A DNA stretch of 64,000 nucleotides from positions 62,001-126,000 of the forward strand of contig JACPYS010000018.1 in the NCBI GenBank assembly GCA_016195915.1, read 5' to 3'. Within the stretch, counting starts at the first letter, position 1. Every line of letters starts with the position of its first letter. The notes beneath the pieces are model-generated. The model did not search any database. It saw only the letters and a program-made list of their open reading frames with translations, and was not told where the DNA came from. Position numbers and translations under genes: made by a program. This document shows, piece by piece, positions 16,532 to 25,773 of this stretch. This DNA is from Betaproteobacteria bacterium (GTDB lineage: Bacteria > Pseudomonadota > Gammaproteobacteria > Burkholderiales > SG8-39).

Positions 16532-19053
16532 ACATGACGCGACGCGATTTCATCAAGTCGAGCGCCGTGGCGGCGACCGCTGCGGCTGCCGACGTCACGA
16601 TCCCGGGCCTCAATGAAGCATTGGCGGCGACCGCGCCCGACAAGACCATCCGCTGGGACAAGGGCGTGTGCCGTTACTGCGGCACCGGCTGCGGCGTGCG
16701 GGTTGGCGTCAAGGACGGGCGCGTGGTCGCCACCCAAGGCGACCCCGACGCGCCGGTAAACCGCGGGCTGGCGTGCATCAAGGGCTATTTCCTCGCCAAG
16801 ATCCAGTATGGCAAGGACCGGCTCACGCGCCCGTTGCTGCGCATGAAAGACGGCAAATTCGACAAGAACGGCGAGTTTGCGCCGATCTCCTGGCAGCAGG
16901 CCTTCGACATCATGGAAGAAAAGTGCAAGGCCGCGTTGAAATCGAAAGGCCCGACTTCGGTCGGCATGTTCGCATCCGGCCAATGGACAATCTGGGAAGG
17001 CATCGCCGCCGCCAAGTTCATGAAGGCAGGGCTGCGTTCCAACAATATCGACCCCAACGCGCGCCATTGCATGGCGAGCGCCGTGGCCGGGTTCATGCGC
17101 ACCTTCGGCATCGACGAACCGATGGGTTGCTACGACGACCTCGAGCACGCCGATGCGTTCGTGCTGTGGGGCTCGAACATGTCCGAGATGCACCCGATCC
17201 TGTGGTCGCGGCTCATCGACCGGCGCTTGACCGCCAAGCATGTCAAGGTCGCGGTGCTCTCCACATTCAGCCACCGTAGCTCCGAACTTGCCGACCTCGA
17301 GATCACCTTCAAGCCGCAGACCGATCTGGCGATCATGAATTACATCTGCAACTACATCATCCAGTCGGGCAGCGTGAACGAGGAGTTCGTCAAGAAGAAC
17401 ATCAACTTCATGAAGGGCGTGACAGACATCGGTTACGGCCTGCGTCCCAACCATCCGCTGGAGTTGGTTGCCAACAACAACGGTTATCCCGGCGCGGACG
17501 GCAAGCCCAAGGGTGATCCCAATGCGGCGGCCGCGATGACGTTCGACGAGTTCAAGCAGTTCGTCTCCGAGTACACCGCTGACAAGGTCTCCGAGCTCTC
17601 GGGCGTGCCGAAGGACCAGCTCGAAGCGCTCGCCAAGCTCTATGCCGACCCCAAGACCAAGGTTGTGTCGTACTGGACGATGGGCTTCAACCAGCATACG
17701 CGCGGCACGTGGGTCAACAACATGATCTACAACTGCCACCTGCTGGTGGGCAAGATCTCCGAGCCCGGCAATGGCCCGTTTTCGCTCACCGGCCAGCCGT
17801 CGGCGTGCGGCACCGCGCGCGAAGTGGGCACGTTCGCGCACCGGCTACCCGCCGACATGGTGGTGATGAATCCGAAGCACCGCGAAATCGCTGAGCAGAT
17901 CTGGAAGCTGCCTGCAGGCACCATCCCCGGCCAGATCGGCTTGCATGCCGTGGCACAGGACCGCGCGTTGAAGGACGGCAGACTCAACTTCTACTGGACC
18001 TTGTGCACCAACAACATGCAGGCGGGTCCCAACCTCACCCAGGAGCGCTATCCGGGCTTCCGCAATCCCGACAACTTCATCGTGGTCTCCGACGCCTACC
18101 CGACGGTTAGCGCGCTCGCCGCCGACCTGATCCTGCCCGCCGCAATGTGGATGGAGAAGGAAGGCGCCTACGGCAATGCCGAGCGGCGCAGCCAGTTCTG
18201 GCGCCAGCAGGTCAAGGCGCCGGGCGAGGCGAAGTCCGACCTGTGGCAGATCGTTGAATTCTCCAAGCGCTTCAAGATCGAGGAAGCGTGGGGCGATGAG
18301 TTGGTCGCGAAGCTGCCCGGGGTCCGTGGCAAGACGCTGTTCGACGTGCTGTTTGCCAACGGCGAAGTTAACAAGTACCCGCTCAAGGACCTGCAGCAAG
18401 GGTTCGAAAACGACGAGTCGAAGCACTTCGGCTTCTACCTGCAGAAAGGGTTGTTCGAGGAATACGCGAAGTTCGGGCGCGGTCACGCGCACGATCTCGC
18501 GCCGTTCGATACGTACCACAAGGCACGCGGGCTGCGCTGGCCCGTGGTGGACGGCAAGGAAACGCTGTGGCGTTTCCGCGAGGGCTACGACCCGTACGTA
18601 AAGAAAGGCGAGGGCGTGCGCTTCTACGGCAAGCCAGACGGCAAGGCGGTGATCTTCGCCCTGCCCTATCAGCCGCCAGCCGAATCGCCGGACAAGGACT
18701 ACGACCTGTGGCTCGCCACCGGCCGCGTGCTCGAGCACTGGCACTCCGGTTCGATGACGCGGCGCGTACCCGAGCTGCACAGGGCGGTGCCGGATGCCTG
18801 GGTGTTCATGAACCCGAAGGACGCCGAGGCGCGCGACTTGAAGCGGGGCGATGTGGTGAAAGTGGTGTCGCGGCGCGGCGAAATCCAGACGCGGGTCGAG
18901 ACCCGCGGCCGCAACAAACCGCCGGTTGGCTTGGTGTTCGTCCCCTGGTTCGACGAGTCACGGCTCATCAACAAGGTTACGCTCGATGCCACCTGCCCGA
19001 TCTCGAAACAGACCGACTTCAAGAAATGCGCGGTGAAAGTGGTAAAAGCGTGA
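16528..19053 (+). CDS. napA: Periplasmic nitrate reductase catalytic subunit NapA
   Basis: This 841-residue molybdenum bis-MGD enzyme reduces nitrate to nitrite in the periplasm. The Tat signal [11 protein letters not shown] is at residues 4-14. The [4Fe-4S] ligands are Cys48, Cys51, Cys55 and Cys83, and the molybdenum-coordinating cysteine is Cys181 in [12 protein letters not shown]. The C-terminal cofactor-binding domain ends near [13 protein letters not shown]. The length is typical of NapA. Operon order is napDAGHB, without napC or napF, so electrons are likely to come through NapGH rather than a NapC quinol dehydrogenase. Confidence 0.96.
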   Translation: MNMTRRDFIKSSAVAATAAAADVTIPGLNEALAATAPDKTIRWDKGVCRYCGTGCGVRVGVKDGRVVATQGDPDAPVNRGLACIKGYFLAKIQYGKDRLTRPLLRMKDGKFDKNGEFAPISWQQAFDIMEEKCKAALKSKGPTSVGMFASGQWTIWEGIAAAKFMKAGLRSNNIDPNARHCMASAVAGFMRTFGIDEPMGCYDDLEHADAFVLWGSNMSEMHPILWSRLIDRRLTAKHVKVAVLSTFSHRSSELADLEITFKPQTDLAIMNYICNYIIQSGSVNEEFVKKNINFMKGVTDIGYGLRPNHPLELVANNNGYPGADGKPKGDPNAAAAMTFDEFKQFVSEYTADKVSELSGVPKDQLEALAKLYADPKTKVVSYWTMGFNQHTRGTWVNNMIYNCHLLVGKISEPGNGPFSLTGQPSACGTAREVGTFAHRLPADMVVMNPKHREIAEQIWKLPAGTIPGQIGLHAVAQDRALKDGRLNFYWTLCTNNMQAGPNLTQERYPGFRNPDNFIVVSDAYPTVSALAADLILPAAMWMEKEGAYGNAERRSQFWRQQVKAPGEAKSDLWQIVEFSKRFKIEEAWGDELVAKLPGVRGKTLFDVLFANGEVNKYPLKDLQQGFENDESKHFGFYLQKGLFEEYAKFGRGHAHDLAPFDTYHKARGLRWPVVDGKETLWRFREGYDPYVKKGEGVRFYGKPDGKAVIFALPYQPPAESPDKDYDLWLATGRVLEHWHSGSMTRRVPELHRAVPDAWVFMNPKDAEARDLKRGDVVKVVSRRGEIQTRVETRGRNKPPVGLVFVPWFDESRLINKVTLDATCPISKQTDFKKCAVKVVKA

Positions 19054-19114
19054 GGAGTGATGCGTGAGGGGATGAGGAGTAACTGCTCCCCGCCCCTCAT
19101 CTACAACACCCGCG

Positions 19115-19861
19115 ATGGAAGACGAAGGCAAAGCGGCGGCGCGCCGCCAGTTCCTGTTCGACACGGCGAAGGTCGCGTGCGGAGTGGGCATGCTGGGACT
19201 CGGCCTCGGGCTCTATACCAGGCACGCGGGAGCGCTGCCGCCGACTGCGGTCCGGCCGCCCGGCGCGCGCCCCGAGCCGCAGTTCCTCGGCGCCTGCATC
19301 CGCTGCGGGATGTGCGTGCGGGACTGTCCGTACCACATTCTGGATCTGGCCAAACCGGAGCAGCCCATCGCCGCCGGTACGCCGTATTTCGTGGCGCGCG
19401 ACGGCCCGTGCGAAATGTGCGAAGACATTCCCTGCGTCAAGGCTTGCCCGACTGGGGCGCTCGATCACAAGCTCACCGAAATCAACAAATCGAGGATGGG
19501 GCTGGCAATGCTGGTCGATCACGAGACCTGTCTCAATTTCCTCGGCCTGCGCTGCGACGTGTGTTACCGCGTGTGCCCGCTCATCGACAAGGCGATCACG
19601 CTCGAGCAGCAGCACAACCCGCGCAGCAAGCACGCCATGTTCATTCCGACCGTGCACTCCGACCAGTGCACGGGCTGCGGCAAATGCGAACACGCATGCG
19701 TGCTGGAGACTGCGGCGATCCGGGTGCTGCCGCGGCAGCTGGCGAAAGGCGAGCTTGGCGGTCACTATCGCCTCGGATGGGAAGAGCAGAAGAAGGTCGG
19801 CAAGCCGCTCGTCGAAGGCATCATCGATCTGCCGGACCGCGTGCCGGAGAGCCCGAAATGA
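19115..19861 (+). CDS. napG: NapG, ferredoxin-type quinol dehydrogenase component
   Basis: This 248-residue iron-sulfur protein has a Tat-like N-terminus ([19 protein letters not shown]) and four [4Fe-4S] cysteine groups: [33 protein letters not shown] and [11 protein letters not shown]. NapG with NapH oxidises menaquinol or ubiquinol and feeds NapB/NapA. Its stop overlaps the napH ATG (ATGA). The 61-nt gap after napA contains no other gene. Confidence 0.92.
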   Translation: MEDEGKAAARRQFLFDTAKVACGVGMLGLGLGLYTRHAGALPPTAVRPPGARPEPQFLGACIRCGMCVRDCPYHILDLAKPEQPIAAGTPYFVARDGPCEMCEDIPCVKACPTGALDHKLTEINKSRMGLAMLVDHETCLNFLGLRCDVCYRVCPLIDKAITLEQQHNPRSKHAMFIPTVHSDQCTGCGKCEHACVLETAAIRVLPRQLAKGELGGHYRLGWEEQKKVGKPLVEGIIDLPDRVPESPK

Positions 19862-20775
19862 AACAGGACGCCGGCGCCGAGGCGGTCCGCGCAAGAGGCT
19901 GGCTGCGCACGCATCAGTGGCTGCTCGCGCGCCGCGCATCGCAATTCGCGGTGCTCGCGTTGTTTCTCGCCGGCCCGTGGTTCGGCTACTGGCTCGTCAA
20001 GGGCAATCTCAACTACGGCCTGACCCTTGGCGTGCTGCCGCTCGCCGATCCGTACGTGCTGATGCAATCGCTCGCCGCCGGACATCGCCCCGAACGCAAC
20101 GCGCTGATCGGCGCGGCAATCATCCTGGTTGCGTATTTTCTGGCCGGCGGGCGCGCCTACTGCGCCTGGGTATGCCCGGTCAACGTGGTGACCGACGCGG
20201 CGCATTGGCTGCGTGCGCGGCTCGGCGTGCGCGGCAGTGCACGGCTGTCGCACGCCACGCGCTACTGGATTCTGGCAATGACGCTGGCGCTCGCTTTGAT
20301 CACCGGCACCATAGCCTGGGAACTGGTGAATCCGGTTTCGATGCTGCACCGGGGAATTATCTTCGGCATGGGCGCGGGCTGGATCATCGTCGCCATGACG
20401 TTCCTGCTCGATCTGTTCGTCGCCGAGCGCGCCTGGTGCGGACACTTGTGCCCGGTCGGTGCGTTCTACAGCGTGGTCGGCAAATTCAGCCCGCTGCGCG
20501 TCTCAGCGGTGCGGCGCGCCAAGTGCAACGACTGCGCCGATTGTTACGCGGTTTGTCCGGAGCCGCTGGTGATCAAGCCCGCGCTCAAAGGCGCGGATCA
20601 CGGCATCGGCCCGGTGATCCTGTCGCCCCACTGCACCAATTGCGGCCGTTGCATCGACGTCTGCTCCAAGGACGTCTTTGCCTTCGCTACCCGTTTCAGC
20701 AATCGCGGCGAACCGCAGGCCAACGACCAACGGCCTGCAACGCGTTCCGCTGAAGCGCCCGTTCAACTGTCCTGA
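19858..20775 (+). CDS. napH: NapH, membrane quinol-dehydrogenase component
   Basis: This 305-residue membrane protein has about four transmembrane helices. The two CxxxCP motifs facing the cytoplasm are [12 protein letters not shown] and [10 protein letters not shown]. Two C-terminal [4Fe-4S] motifs follow, [12 protein letters not shown] and [15 protein letters not shown]. This matches NapH, which pairs with NapG. Start at 19858 overlaps the napG stop. A signal-like N-terminal helix ([19 protein letters not shown]) sits at residues 27-46. Confidence 0.92.
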   Translation: MKQDAGAEAVRARGWLRTHQWLLARRASQFAVLALFLAGPWFGYWLVKGNLNYGLTLGVLPLADPYVLMQSLAAGHRPERNALIGAAIILVAYFLAGGRAYCAWVCPVNVVTDAAHWLRARLGVRGSARLSHATRYWILAMTLALALITGTIAWELVNPVSMLHRGIIFGMGAGWIIVAMTFLLDLFVAERAWCGHLCPVGAFYSVVGKFSPLRVSAVRRAKCNDCADCYAVCPEPLVIKPALKGADHGIGPVILSPHCTNCGRCIDVCSKDVFAFATRFSNRGEPQANDQRPATRSAEAPVQLS

Positions 20776-20791
20776 CGCCAAGGAGTCGCTC

Positions 20792-21265
20792 ATGAACAAG
20801 TCCGCCACGATTCTTCTCGCCATACTCGGCCTGATCTTGTCGCAGCCAGCACTTGCGCAGCAGGGCACATCCCGTGTGCAGACGCTGCGCGGCGCTGACG
20901 CGGCCGCAACCGACCAGGCGCCGCCGGAGCGGTCCTACACGGGCAAGTCGCCCGGCAGCCAGAAGCCAGTTGCGCGCACCTTCAGCACGCAGCCGCCCGT
21001 GATACCGCACGCGATCGAGGGTTTCGATGAAGTGACGCTGCAGAACAACCCGTGCCTTGCCTGCCATGGGCCCGAGAACTACAAAAACGTAAGAGCGCCG
21101 AAAGTGGCCGACAGCCATTTCAAGGACCGCGACGGCAAAATGCTGGCAGAGGTATCCGCGGCGCGCTATCAGTGCAGGTCCTGCCACGTGCCGCAGGCCG
21201 ATGCAAAGCCGCTAGTGGGGAATACTTTCAAGGGCGACGTCGCAACCGCCCCAAGAAAGAAGTAG
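20792..21265 (+). CDS. napB: NapB, di-haem cytochrome c subunit
   Basis: This 157-residue periplasmic subunit transfers electrons to NapA. The signal peptide is at residues 1-22 (cut near QPALAQ). The haem c motifs are CLACH (88-92) and CRSCH (128-132), with the expected HAIEGF and SHF segments before them. It is the last gene of the nap operon and converges on the membrane-protein gene ending at 21283. Confidence 0.93.
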   Translation: MNKSATILLAILGLILSQPALAQQGTSRVQTLRGADAAATDQAPPERSYTGKSPGSQKPVARTFSTQPPVIPHAIEGFDEVTLQNNPCLACHGPENYKNVRAPKVADSHFKDRDGKMLAEVSAARYQCRSCHVPQADAKPLVGNTFKGDVATAPRKK

Positions 21266-21282
21266 TGGCGCTCGGCACTACG

Positions 21283-22551
21283 TCAAGCGAACTGCGCCGC
21301 CCGGTAGGCCTTGACCAGCGGATAGAGGTTGGCCGCAAGCAGTACCGCCGAGACCGCGAAGAGGATGCCCGCCGGACGCGCCAGGGCGGGGACCGCAATG
21401 GCGGCGACCAGTACCCCAACGGCAACGCCATGAACGCGCGCGTGGCGCCGCGCGGTTTTGTCGGGAACCACGCCGCGGGTACGGGACGCCGCGCGCCCGG
21501 GCGCCGTGCGCTGAAGATGCAGCCAGGTCAGGAACGGGGCGATCTTGTAGAGCATCCCACACACCACCGACATGCCGAAACCCGCAAGCATGAGAGTGCC
21601 CAGCAGTAACGGGTAGGCGGCGTGCTCGCGCCACTCCGGCCAGACCTGCGCGCAGAGGAACGCGAGGCTCGAAGCGGCGAGGCTCGCCGTGCCGAGTGCC
21701 CAGAATTCAAGCGTCGCGTCGGGTGCGCGGCGCCTGCGGCGGCGCTGCAGGCCGAAAGTCGTCGCTGCAAAGACAATCAGCGCAAGCGCGGCGAACACCT
21801 CGCATGCGCCCGCCACATAGGCGGCAAAGGGCGCATCGACGCTGCCGGCAATCGTCCATCCGAGCAGGGTTGCGAACACGCCGGGTACCAGCGCGCGCTG
21901 CATCCATGCCGGGAAGGGCGGGGTGAACTGGAACAAAGGCACCACCTGATACGCAACGCTTGCCACGAGCGCGAAGGTCCATCCAGCGATTCCCCAGCCC
22001 GCATGAAGCCCGGTGAATTTGATGAGCGGCACTTCCAGGCCCTGGGAGAGGGCCTGGGCCAGCACCATACCGATCGCGGCGGTGAACGCGAGGGCGATGA
22101 GCGCCAATGCGATCCCGCGCAGTGTCGGCGTGCGCGCATCGCTGCGCGCGAGGGCGACCGCGACCGAGGCAATGAACACCGCAACGCCCGATGCGAGCAG
22201 CGCCTGCGCCACGTGCATCAGCCACGGCACGCCGAACGCGAGGCCGGCCGCGAGCGCCAGCGTGCCCGCGCTCAGGGTGCCGTGGCCGATTGCGGCGACG
22301 AGCGCCAGCCAGGGGGGCCGTACCGCGAGCAGCACACACACCAGTTGCAGCAGCGCGCCGAACATCGTCATGGCGAGGAATCCGATTGCCAGCAGGTGCG
22401 CCATCGCGATGGTGACCGGATCCCAGCGCTGCGCAAGCGCATCCGACCCGTAAACGACGAGCGCCAAACCCGCCAGCACCGCGAACAGCGGTGCGGTAAT
22501 GAAGAACCGCATCGGCACCCAGTACGGGGGTGCCTGATGGTAGGCGAGCAC
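21283..22551 (-). CDS. Polytopic membrane protein of unknown function (possible haem/NO-related)
   Basis: This 422-residue protein has about 11-12 hydrophobic helices. Histidines fall inside or at the edge of helices, for example MAHLLAIGFLAMTMFGALLQ and LHAGWGIAGWTF, a layout like NnrS or the heme-copper subunit I fold, but the signature motifs of neither are complete. It follows a hemerythrin gene by 36 nt on the same strand, behind an FNR-type box, so a role in NO or oxygen handling is likely. A 57-bp copy of its 3' end sits upstream of nirS. I do not recognise the family with certainty. Confidence 0.6.
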   Translation of the reverse strand: MLAYHQAPPYWVPMRFFITAPLFAVLAGLALVVYGSDALAQRWDPVTIAMAHLLAIGFLAMTMFGALLQLVCVLLAVRPPWLALVAAIGHGTLSAGTLALAAGLAFGVPWLMHVAQALLASGVAVFIASVAVALARSDARTPTLRGIALALIALAFTAAIGMVLAQALSQGLEVPLIKFTGLHAGWGIAGWTFALVASVAYQVVPLFQFTPPFPAWMQRALVPGVFATLLGWTIAGSVDAPFAAYVAGACEVFAALALIVFAATTFGLQRRRRRRAPDATLEFWALGTASLAASSLAFLCAQVWPEWREHAAYPLLLGTLMLAGFGMSVVCGMLYKIAPFLTWLHLQRTAPGRAASRTRGVVPDKTARRHARVHGVAVGVLVAAIAVPALARPAGILFAVSAVLLAANLYPLVKAYRAAQFA

Positions 22552-22587
22552 TTTCGCCTTCTATGGGTAGGCGAGCATCCCGGGGCG

Positions 22588-23034
22588 CTAAACCTTGGCC
22601 CGGAGCGCGCGCAAACCCTCTGTGATCGCGCCGTCGCCGGAATCGAGCAGCGCGTCGCACTCCGGGTACAGCACGCCTTCCTCCTTGAGATTGTGCTGTT
22701 GCATTAGCACGAGCATGGTTTCCGAAGCGGCGAGGTAATCTTCGCCCTGGCTGCGGGACGCAGCGTCGATCAGTTGCTCGATCAACTCCAGCATCTGCGA
22801 GTGCTCTTCGCGCATCACTGCCGTCGGACCGTGCGTCATTCCCGTGGCCTGTTCGAATGCGGGAAACAGGATCTGTTCCTCGAAATCGAAGTGGCGCACC
22901 ATTTCCGCTTGATACGCGGCGATTTTCGCCTTGCACTCGGGCCAGTGATTTTCCGCTGCCGCGCCTTCGGCGGCGAGAAACAGTTCGTCGCACGCGCGGT
23001 GATGCTCGGTCAGCGCTTCGGTAACGTTTTCCAT
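22588..23034 (-). CDS. Hemerythrin HHE-domain protein
   Basis: This 148-residue cytoplasmic protein has the hemerythrin di-iron ligand pattern: EHHRACDE near residue 10, HFDFEEQILFP near residue 48, EEHSQMLE near residue 75, and QHNLKEEGVLYPECD near residue 112. Hemerythrins of this type bind oxygen or NO, or protect iron-sulfur centres in denitrifiers. The ATG at 23034 has GGGGAG upstream. An FNR-type box lies 68 nt before it. Confidence 0.85.
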   Translation of the reverse strand: MENVTEALTEHHRACDELFLAAEGAAAENHWPECKAKIAAYQAEMVRHFDFEEQILFPAFEQATGMTHGPTAVMREEHSQMLELIEQLIDAASRSQGEDYLAASETMLVLMQQHNLKEEGVLYPECDALLDSGDGAITEGLRALRAKV

Positions 23035-23101
23035 CACGAACTCCCCGGAACGATTCCCGCTATTGGGTGCGGGATTGTCGGGAGTCGCCGGCATAGCCGA
23101 C

Positions 23102-23115
23102 TTGATGTGCGTCAA
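23102..23115 (-). promoter_or_regulatory. FNR/DNR-type box before the hemerythrin gene
   Basis: TTGAT-GTGC-GTCAA differs from the consensus palindrome at one base. It lies 68 nt before the hemerythrin start and overlaps the stop codon of the preceding gene. Confidence 0.6.
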
Positions 23116-23822
23116 GCTGAAGGGGGGCGATGCATCGCGTGGATCGTCGCGGTGAACAGCAAGACCGCGAGCAGATTGTGGGAATACACGAGCGCGAACG
23201 GCAATTGCGTGAACGCCATCGCGGCCCCGAGAACAATCTGCGCGGAGGCGAGTCCGAGCAGCAGTTTGGCATGCAGCCGCCAGCAAATGGCCGCGAATGC
23301 GAGGCCGAGCAGTCCGTGCGCGATCAGGATCGGCACCCCGACGCGGGTGATCGATAGCGCCGCGCCGAGCGCGAGCTGGACCACGATCACCGCGAGCGCA
23401 GCCAATTCGACGCGAGAAGAAACTCTCGCCCCCGACTGCCGCACGCGCAGCCACCACAGCAGCCCGGCGAGCGCGAACCCCCCGAGCAGATTCGTCACCG
23501 CTACCGCGGGGTGCGGCGTGCCGGCGCTCGCGCGCCCGATCCACGCAAGGACGATCGTGAGCGCGAGCAGCGCGGCGGTGATCGCCAGATCGGTGCGTGC
23601 ATGGCGACGCTCGAAAGCGATCACCGCGAGTGCGATGATCGCCAGTCCCGCCAGGATCGCGGCAACGCGATGCGTGCCGCGTATCGCGTCGATCACGCCC
23701 TCCGGAACTGCGGATTCGCCGTAGCCGTGCACGCGCAGGAACGCGCTCGCCGCTGCGATCATCACCACGCAGGCGAAGCCCAGCGTCGCGAGCTTTGCAA
23801 CGAGCGTCGCGCCGGCGCTCAC
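23112..23822 (-). CDS. CtaA/COX15-family paralogue, short form
   Basis: This 236-residue membrane protein has about seven or eight helices. Four histidines are spaced as in CtaA heme A synthases: GTHRVAA (about residue 50), GTPHPAVAV (about 102), AHGLLGLAF (about 168) and YSHNLLAVL (about 219). It is much shorter than the neighbouring full CtaA because the inter-helix loops are minimal, and the periplasmic loop region of COX15 is absent. It could be an accessory haem-modifying protein or a specialised CtaA partner. It starts 9 nt after the ctaA stop. Confidence 0.6.
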   Translation of the reverse strand: MSAGATLVAKLATLGFACVVMIAAASAFLRVHGYGESAVPEGVIDAIRGTHRVAAILAGLAIIALAVIAFERRHARTDLAITAALLALTIVLAWIGRASAGTPHPAVAVTNLLGGFALAGLLWWLRVRQSGARVSSRVELAALAVIVVQLALGAALSITRVGVPILIAHGLLGLAFAAICWRLHAKLLLGLASAQIVLGAAMAFTQLPFALVYSHNLLAVLLFTATIHAMHRPPSA

Positions 23823-23831
23823 GCGATCACC

Positions 23832-24866
23832 CTACATCGTTCGCCGCAGGGCATGGGCGAGCCACACCGCGCAGGCGAGCACGACCACGGCGCCGCCCTG
23901 ATGCGCCGCGCCAAGGGCGACGGGAACCTGCAGCGCGAGCGTCGCGATGCCGAGCACGATCTGTGCGGCGAGTGCTGCGAGAAGGGCGTGGCAGGCCAGG
24001 CGCGCTCGGGGATCCGTGACCTCGCGCAACACGTGCCACCAGAGCAGCGGCACGGCAAACGCGAGCAGCCAGGCGATCGAGCGGTGCACGAACTGCACCG
24101 TCGCCATGTTGTAGAAGAAATTCATCCACCACGGTTCGAGCATGAAGATCTCGGGCGGTATCCAGTGGCCGTTCATCAGGGGGAACGTGTTGTAGGCCTT
24201 GCCGGCACGTATACCCGCTACGAATCCGCCGGTGAGTGACATCAGGAAGATCACCGCGACCATCGCGAGGGCAGCCATCGAGCGCCGCGCCGGCGAAGAA
24301 TTGCGTCGCGGAACAAGCAGATCCAGTGCGATCCACAACATCGCGACAAAGATCAGCAATGCCAGACCGAGATGCGCGGTGAGGCGGAACTGCGACACGC
24401 GTGGATCATCGACCAGCCCGCTCTTCACCATGTACCAGCCCATCGCGCCCTGCAGGCCGCCGAGCACGAAGACGCCCGCGAGCCTCCAGGCGAGCGGCCG
24501 GTCGACCATGCGTCGCAGCAAAAACCACAGCATGGGAAGCAGGAACACCACGCCGATGCCGCGCCCGAGCAGCCGGTGGAAGTACTCCCACCAGAAAATG
24601 CTCTTGAACCCGGCGAGGTCCATGTGGAAGTTCACTTTCTGGAACTCCGGTGTCAGGCGGTACTTGGCGAACTGCTCGTGCCAATCGGCGTCGCTGAGAG
24701 GAGGAATGGTACCGATCAGGGGCTGCCATTCGACGATCGACAATCCCGAGTGAGTCAGTCGCGTCACGCCGCCGACCACGACCATGACGAGCACCAGCGC
24801 AGCGCAACATAGCAGCCAAACCGCGACCATGCGCCGCGCAGACCCGGCGATGTTGTGCTGCAGCAT
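23832..24866 (-). CDS. ctaA: Heme A synthase (COX15/CtaA)
   Basis: This 344-residue membrane enzyme converts heme O to heme A for heme-copper enzymes. It has the COX15 hallmarks VGGVTRLTHSGLSIVEW, WWEYFHRLLGR, FRLTAHLG, and NMATVQFVHRSIAW, which include the four haem-ligating histidines. The Met at 24866 precedes the first helix; the longer reading frame would add an arginine-rich stretch covering the FNR site. It is divergent from the small membrane protein and CuA enzyme operon, so heme A supply and the enzyme share a regulatory region. Confidence 0.92.
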   Translation of the reverse strand: MLQHNIAGSARRMVAVWLLCCAALVLVMVVVGGVTRLTHSGLSIVEWQPLIGTIPPLSDADWHEQFAKYRLTPEFQKVNFHMDLAGFKSIFWWEYFHRLLGRGIGVVFLLPMLWFLLRRMVDRPLAWRLAGVFVLGGLQGAMGWYMVKSGLVDDPRVSQFRLTAHLGLALLIFVAMLWIALDLLVPRRNSSPARRSMAALAMVAVIFLMSLTGGFVAGIRAGKAYNTFPLMNGHWIPPEIFMLEPWWMNFFYNMATVQFVHRSIAWLLAFAVPLLWWHVLREVTDPRARLACHALLAALAAQIVLGIATLALQVPVALGAAHQGGAVVVLACAVWLAHALRRTM

Positions 24867-24921
24867 CCCAAGAGCCCCTTCAAAATTGTGGTGATCCTCG
24901 CCCACCCTCAACCGGAAAAGC

Positions 24922-24935
24922 TTGATCCGCATCAA
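24922..24935. promoter_or_regulatory. FNR/DNR box between ctaA and the CuA heme-copper operon
   Basis: TTGAT-CCGC-ATCAA is a perfect match, 56 nt before ctaA (minus strand) and 83 nt before the small membrane gene at 25019 (plus strand). It could serve both divergent operons, coupling heme A synthesis to the enzyme under low oxygen or NO. Confidence 0.75.
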
Positions 24936-25018
24936 ATCGAGCGCACCGCCCACTGCGTATCTTCGTCGCCGTTTCGCCTGACAAGGCGGCATTTTCCATC
25001 TAACTGCAAGGGGGCAGC

Positions 25019-25195
25019 ATGAGCAATGCAATCCAGCCGGCCGGCGACCATGAAGTATTCGAAGAACCCGTTCCCCCGATGCAACAACTGCTCGACAACC
25101 CGTTTCTGCTGCTGTTCATCGGCATTGCCGTCCCGACGGTGCTCTACATCGTCTTGGGCGTGATGGAAATCGTCGCGATCCCGATCGCCAAATGA
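25019..25195 (+). CDS. Small single-helix membrane protein of the heme-copper operon
   Basis: This 58-residue protein begins MSNAIQPAGDHEVFEEPVPP, followed by one hydrophobic segment (about residues 29-57, LLLFIGIAVPTVLYIVLG). The ribosome site is GGGGGC just upstream. It lies 28 nt before subunit II. Small single-span subunits like this accompany ba3-type oxidases and related NO reductases (compare subunit IIa). The function is inferred from position and topology only. Confidence 0.65.
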   Translation: MSNAIQPAGDHEVFEEPVPPMQQLLDNPFLLLFIGIAVPTVLYIVLGVMEIVAIPIAK

Positions 25196-25223
25196 CCGAC
25201 CCCCGTACCACAAGGAGAATGCA

Positions 25224-25763
25224 ATGAGTGCCATTCTGCCGCCGCCTGAGCGAGTCTGGTGGAAGCAGCCGCTCGATCGCGTCGAAGGGCTGTGGATCGG
25301 CATCGCGCTGGTGTGGTGCCTGATCATGTTCTTCATGATGCCTTACTGGCATGTGTACGGAAAACAGAACCTCGCCAACGAGGCCTGGCGCACCACGCCG
25401 GAGGCCTACATGAAGAAGGCCGAGGAGGTGGTCGCGAAGTACAAGGTGCGCGAGGAAACCGACCAGAAGATCCCGGTGGTCCATCCGCCCGCCGGCAGCG
25501 ACGTCTACCTGGTTGCGCGGCTCTGGTCGTGGTGGCCGATCCTCGAGCTCGAGGCGGGCAAGTCCTATCGCATCCATCTGATGTCGATGGACTGGCTGCA
25601 CGGTTTCTCGCTGCAGCCCGAGAACATCAACGTCGAGGTGCACCCGGGCTACGATCACGTGATGACCGTCACGCCGACGCGCGCGGGTAGCTACTCGATC
25701 ATCTGCAATGAATACTGCGGCATCAACCATCACACGATGGCCAGCCGCTTGTACGTGAAATAG
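25224..25763 (+). CDS. CuA-containing subunit II of a heme-copper enzyme
   Basis: This 179-residue protein has one N-terminal transmembrane helix (LWIGIALVWCLIMFFMMPYW) and a periplasmic cupredoxin domain. The CuA site is complete: His in DWLHGFSL near residue 129, and CNEYCGINHHTM giving Cys-x3-Cys-x3-His-x2-Met near residues 160-171. The short, single-helix form resembles ba3-type or sNOR/eNOR subunit II rather than aa3 subunit II. It would accept electrons from cytochrome c or a cupredoxin and pass them to subunit I. Confidence 0.88.
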   Translation: MSAILPPPERVWWKQPLDRVEGLWIGIALVWCLIMFFMMPYWHVYGKQNLANEAWRTTPEAYMKKAEEVVAKYKVREETDQKIPVVHPPAGSDVYLVARLWSWWPILELEAGKSYRIHLMSMDWLHGFSLQPENINVEVHPGYDHVMTVTPTRAGSYSIICNEYCGINHHTMASRLYVK

Positions 25764-25773
25764 GGGGCCGCAC

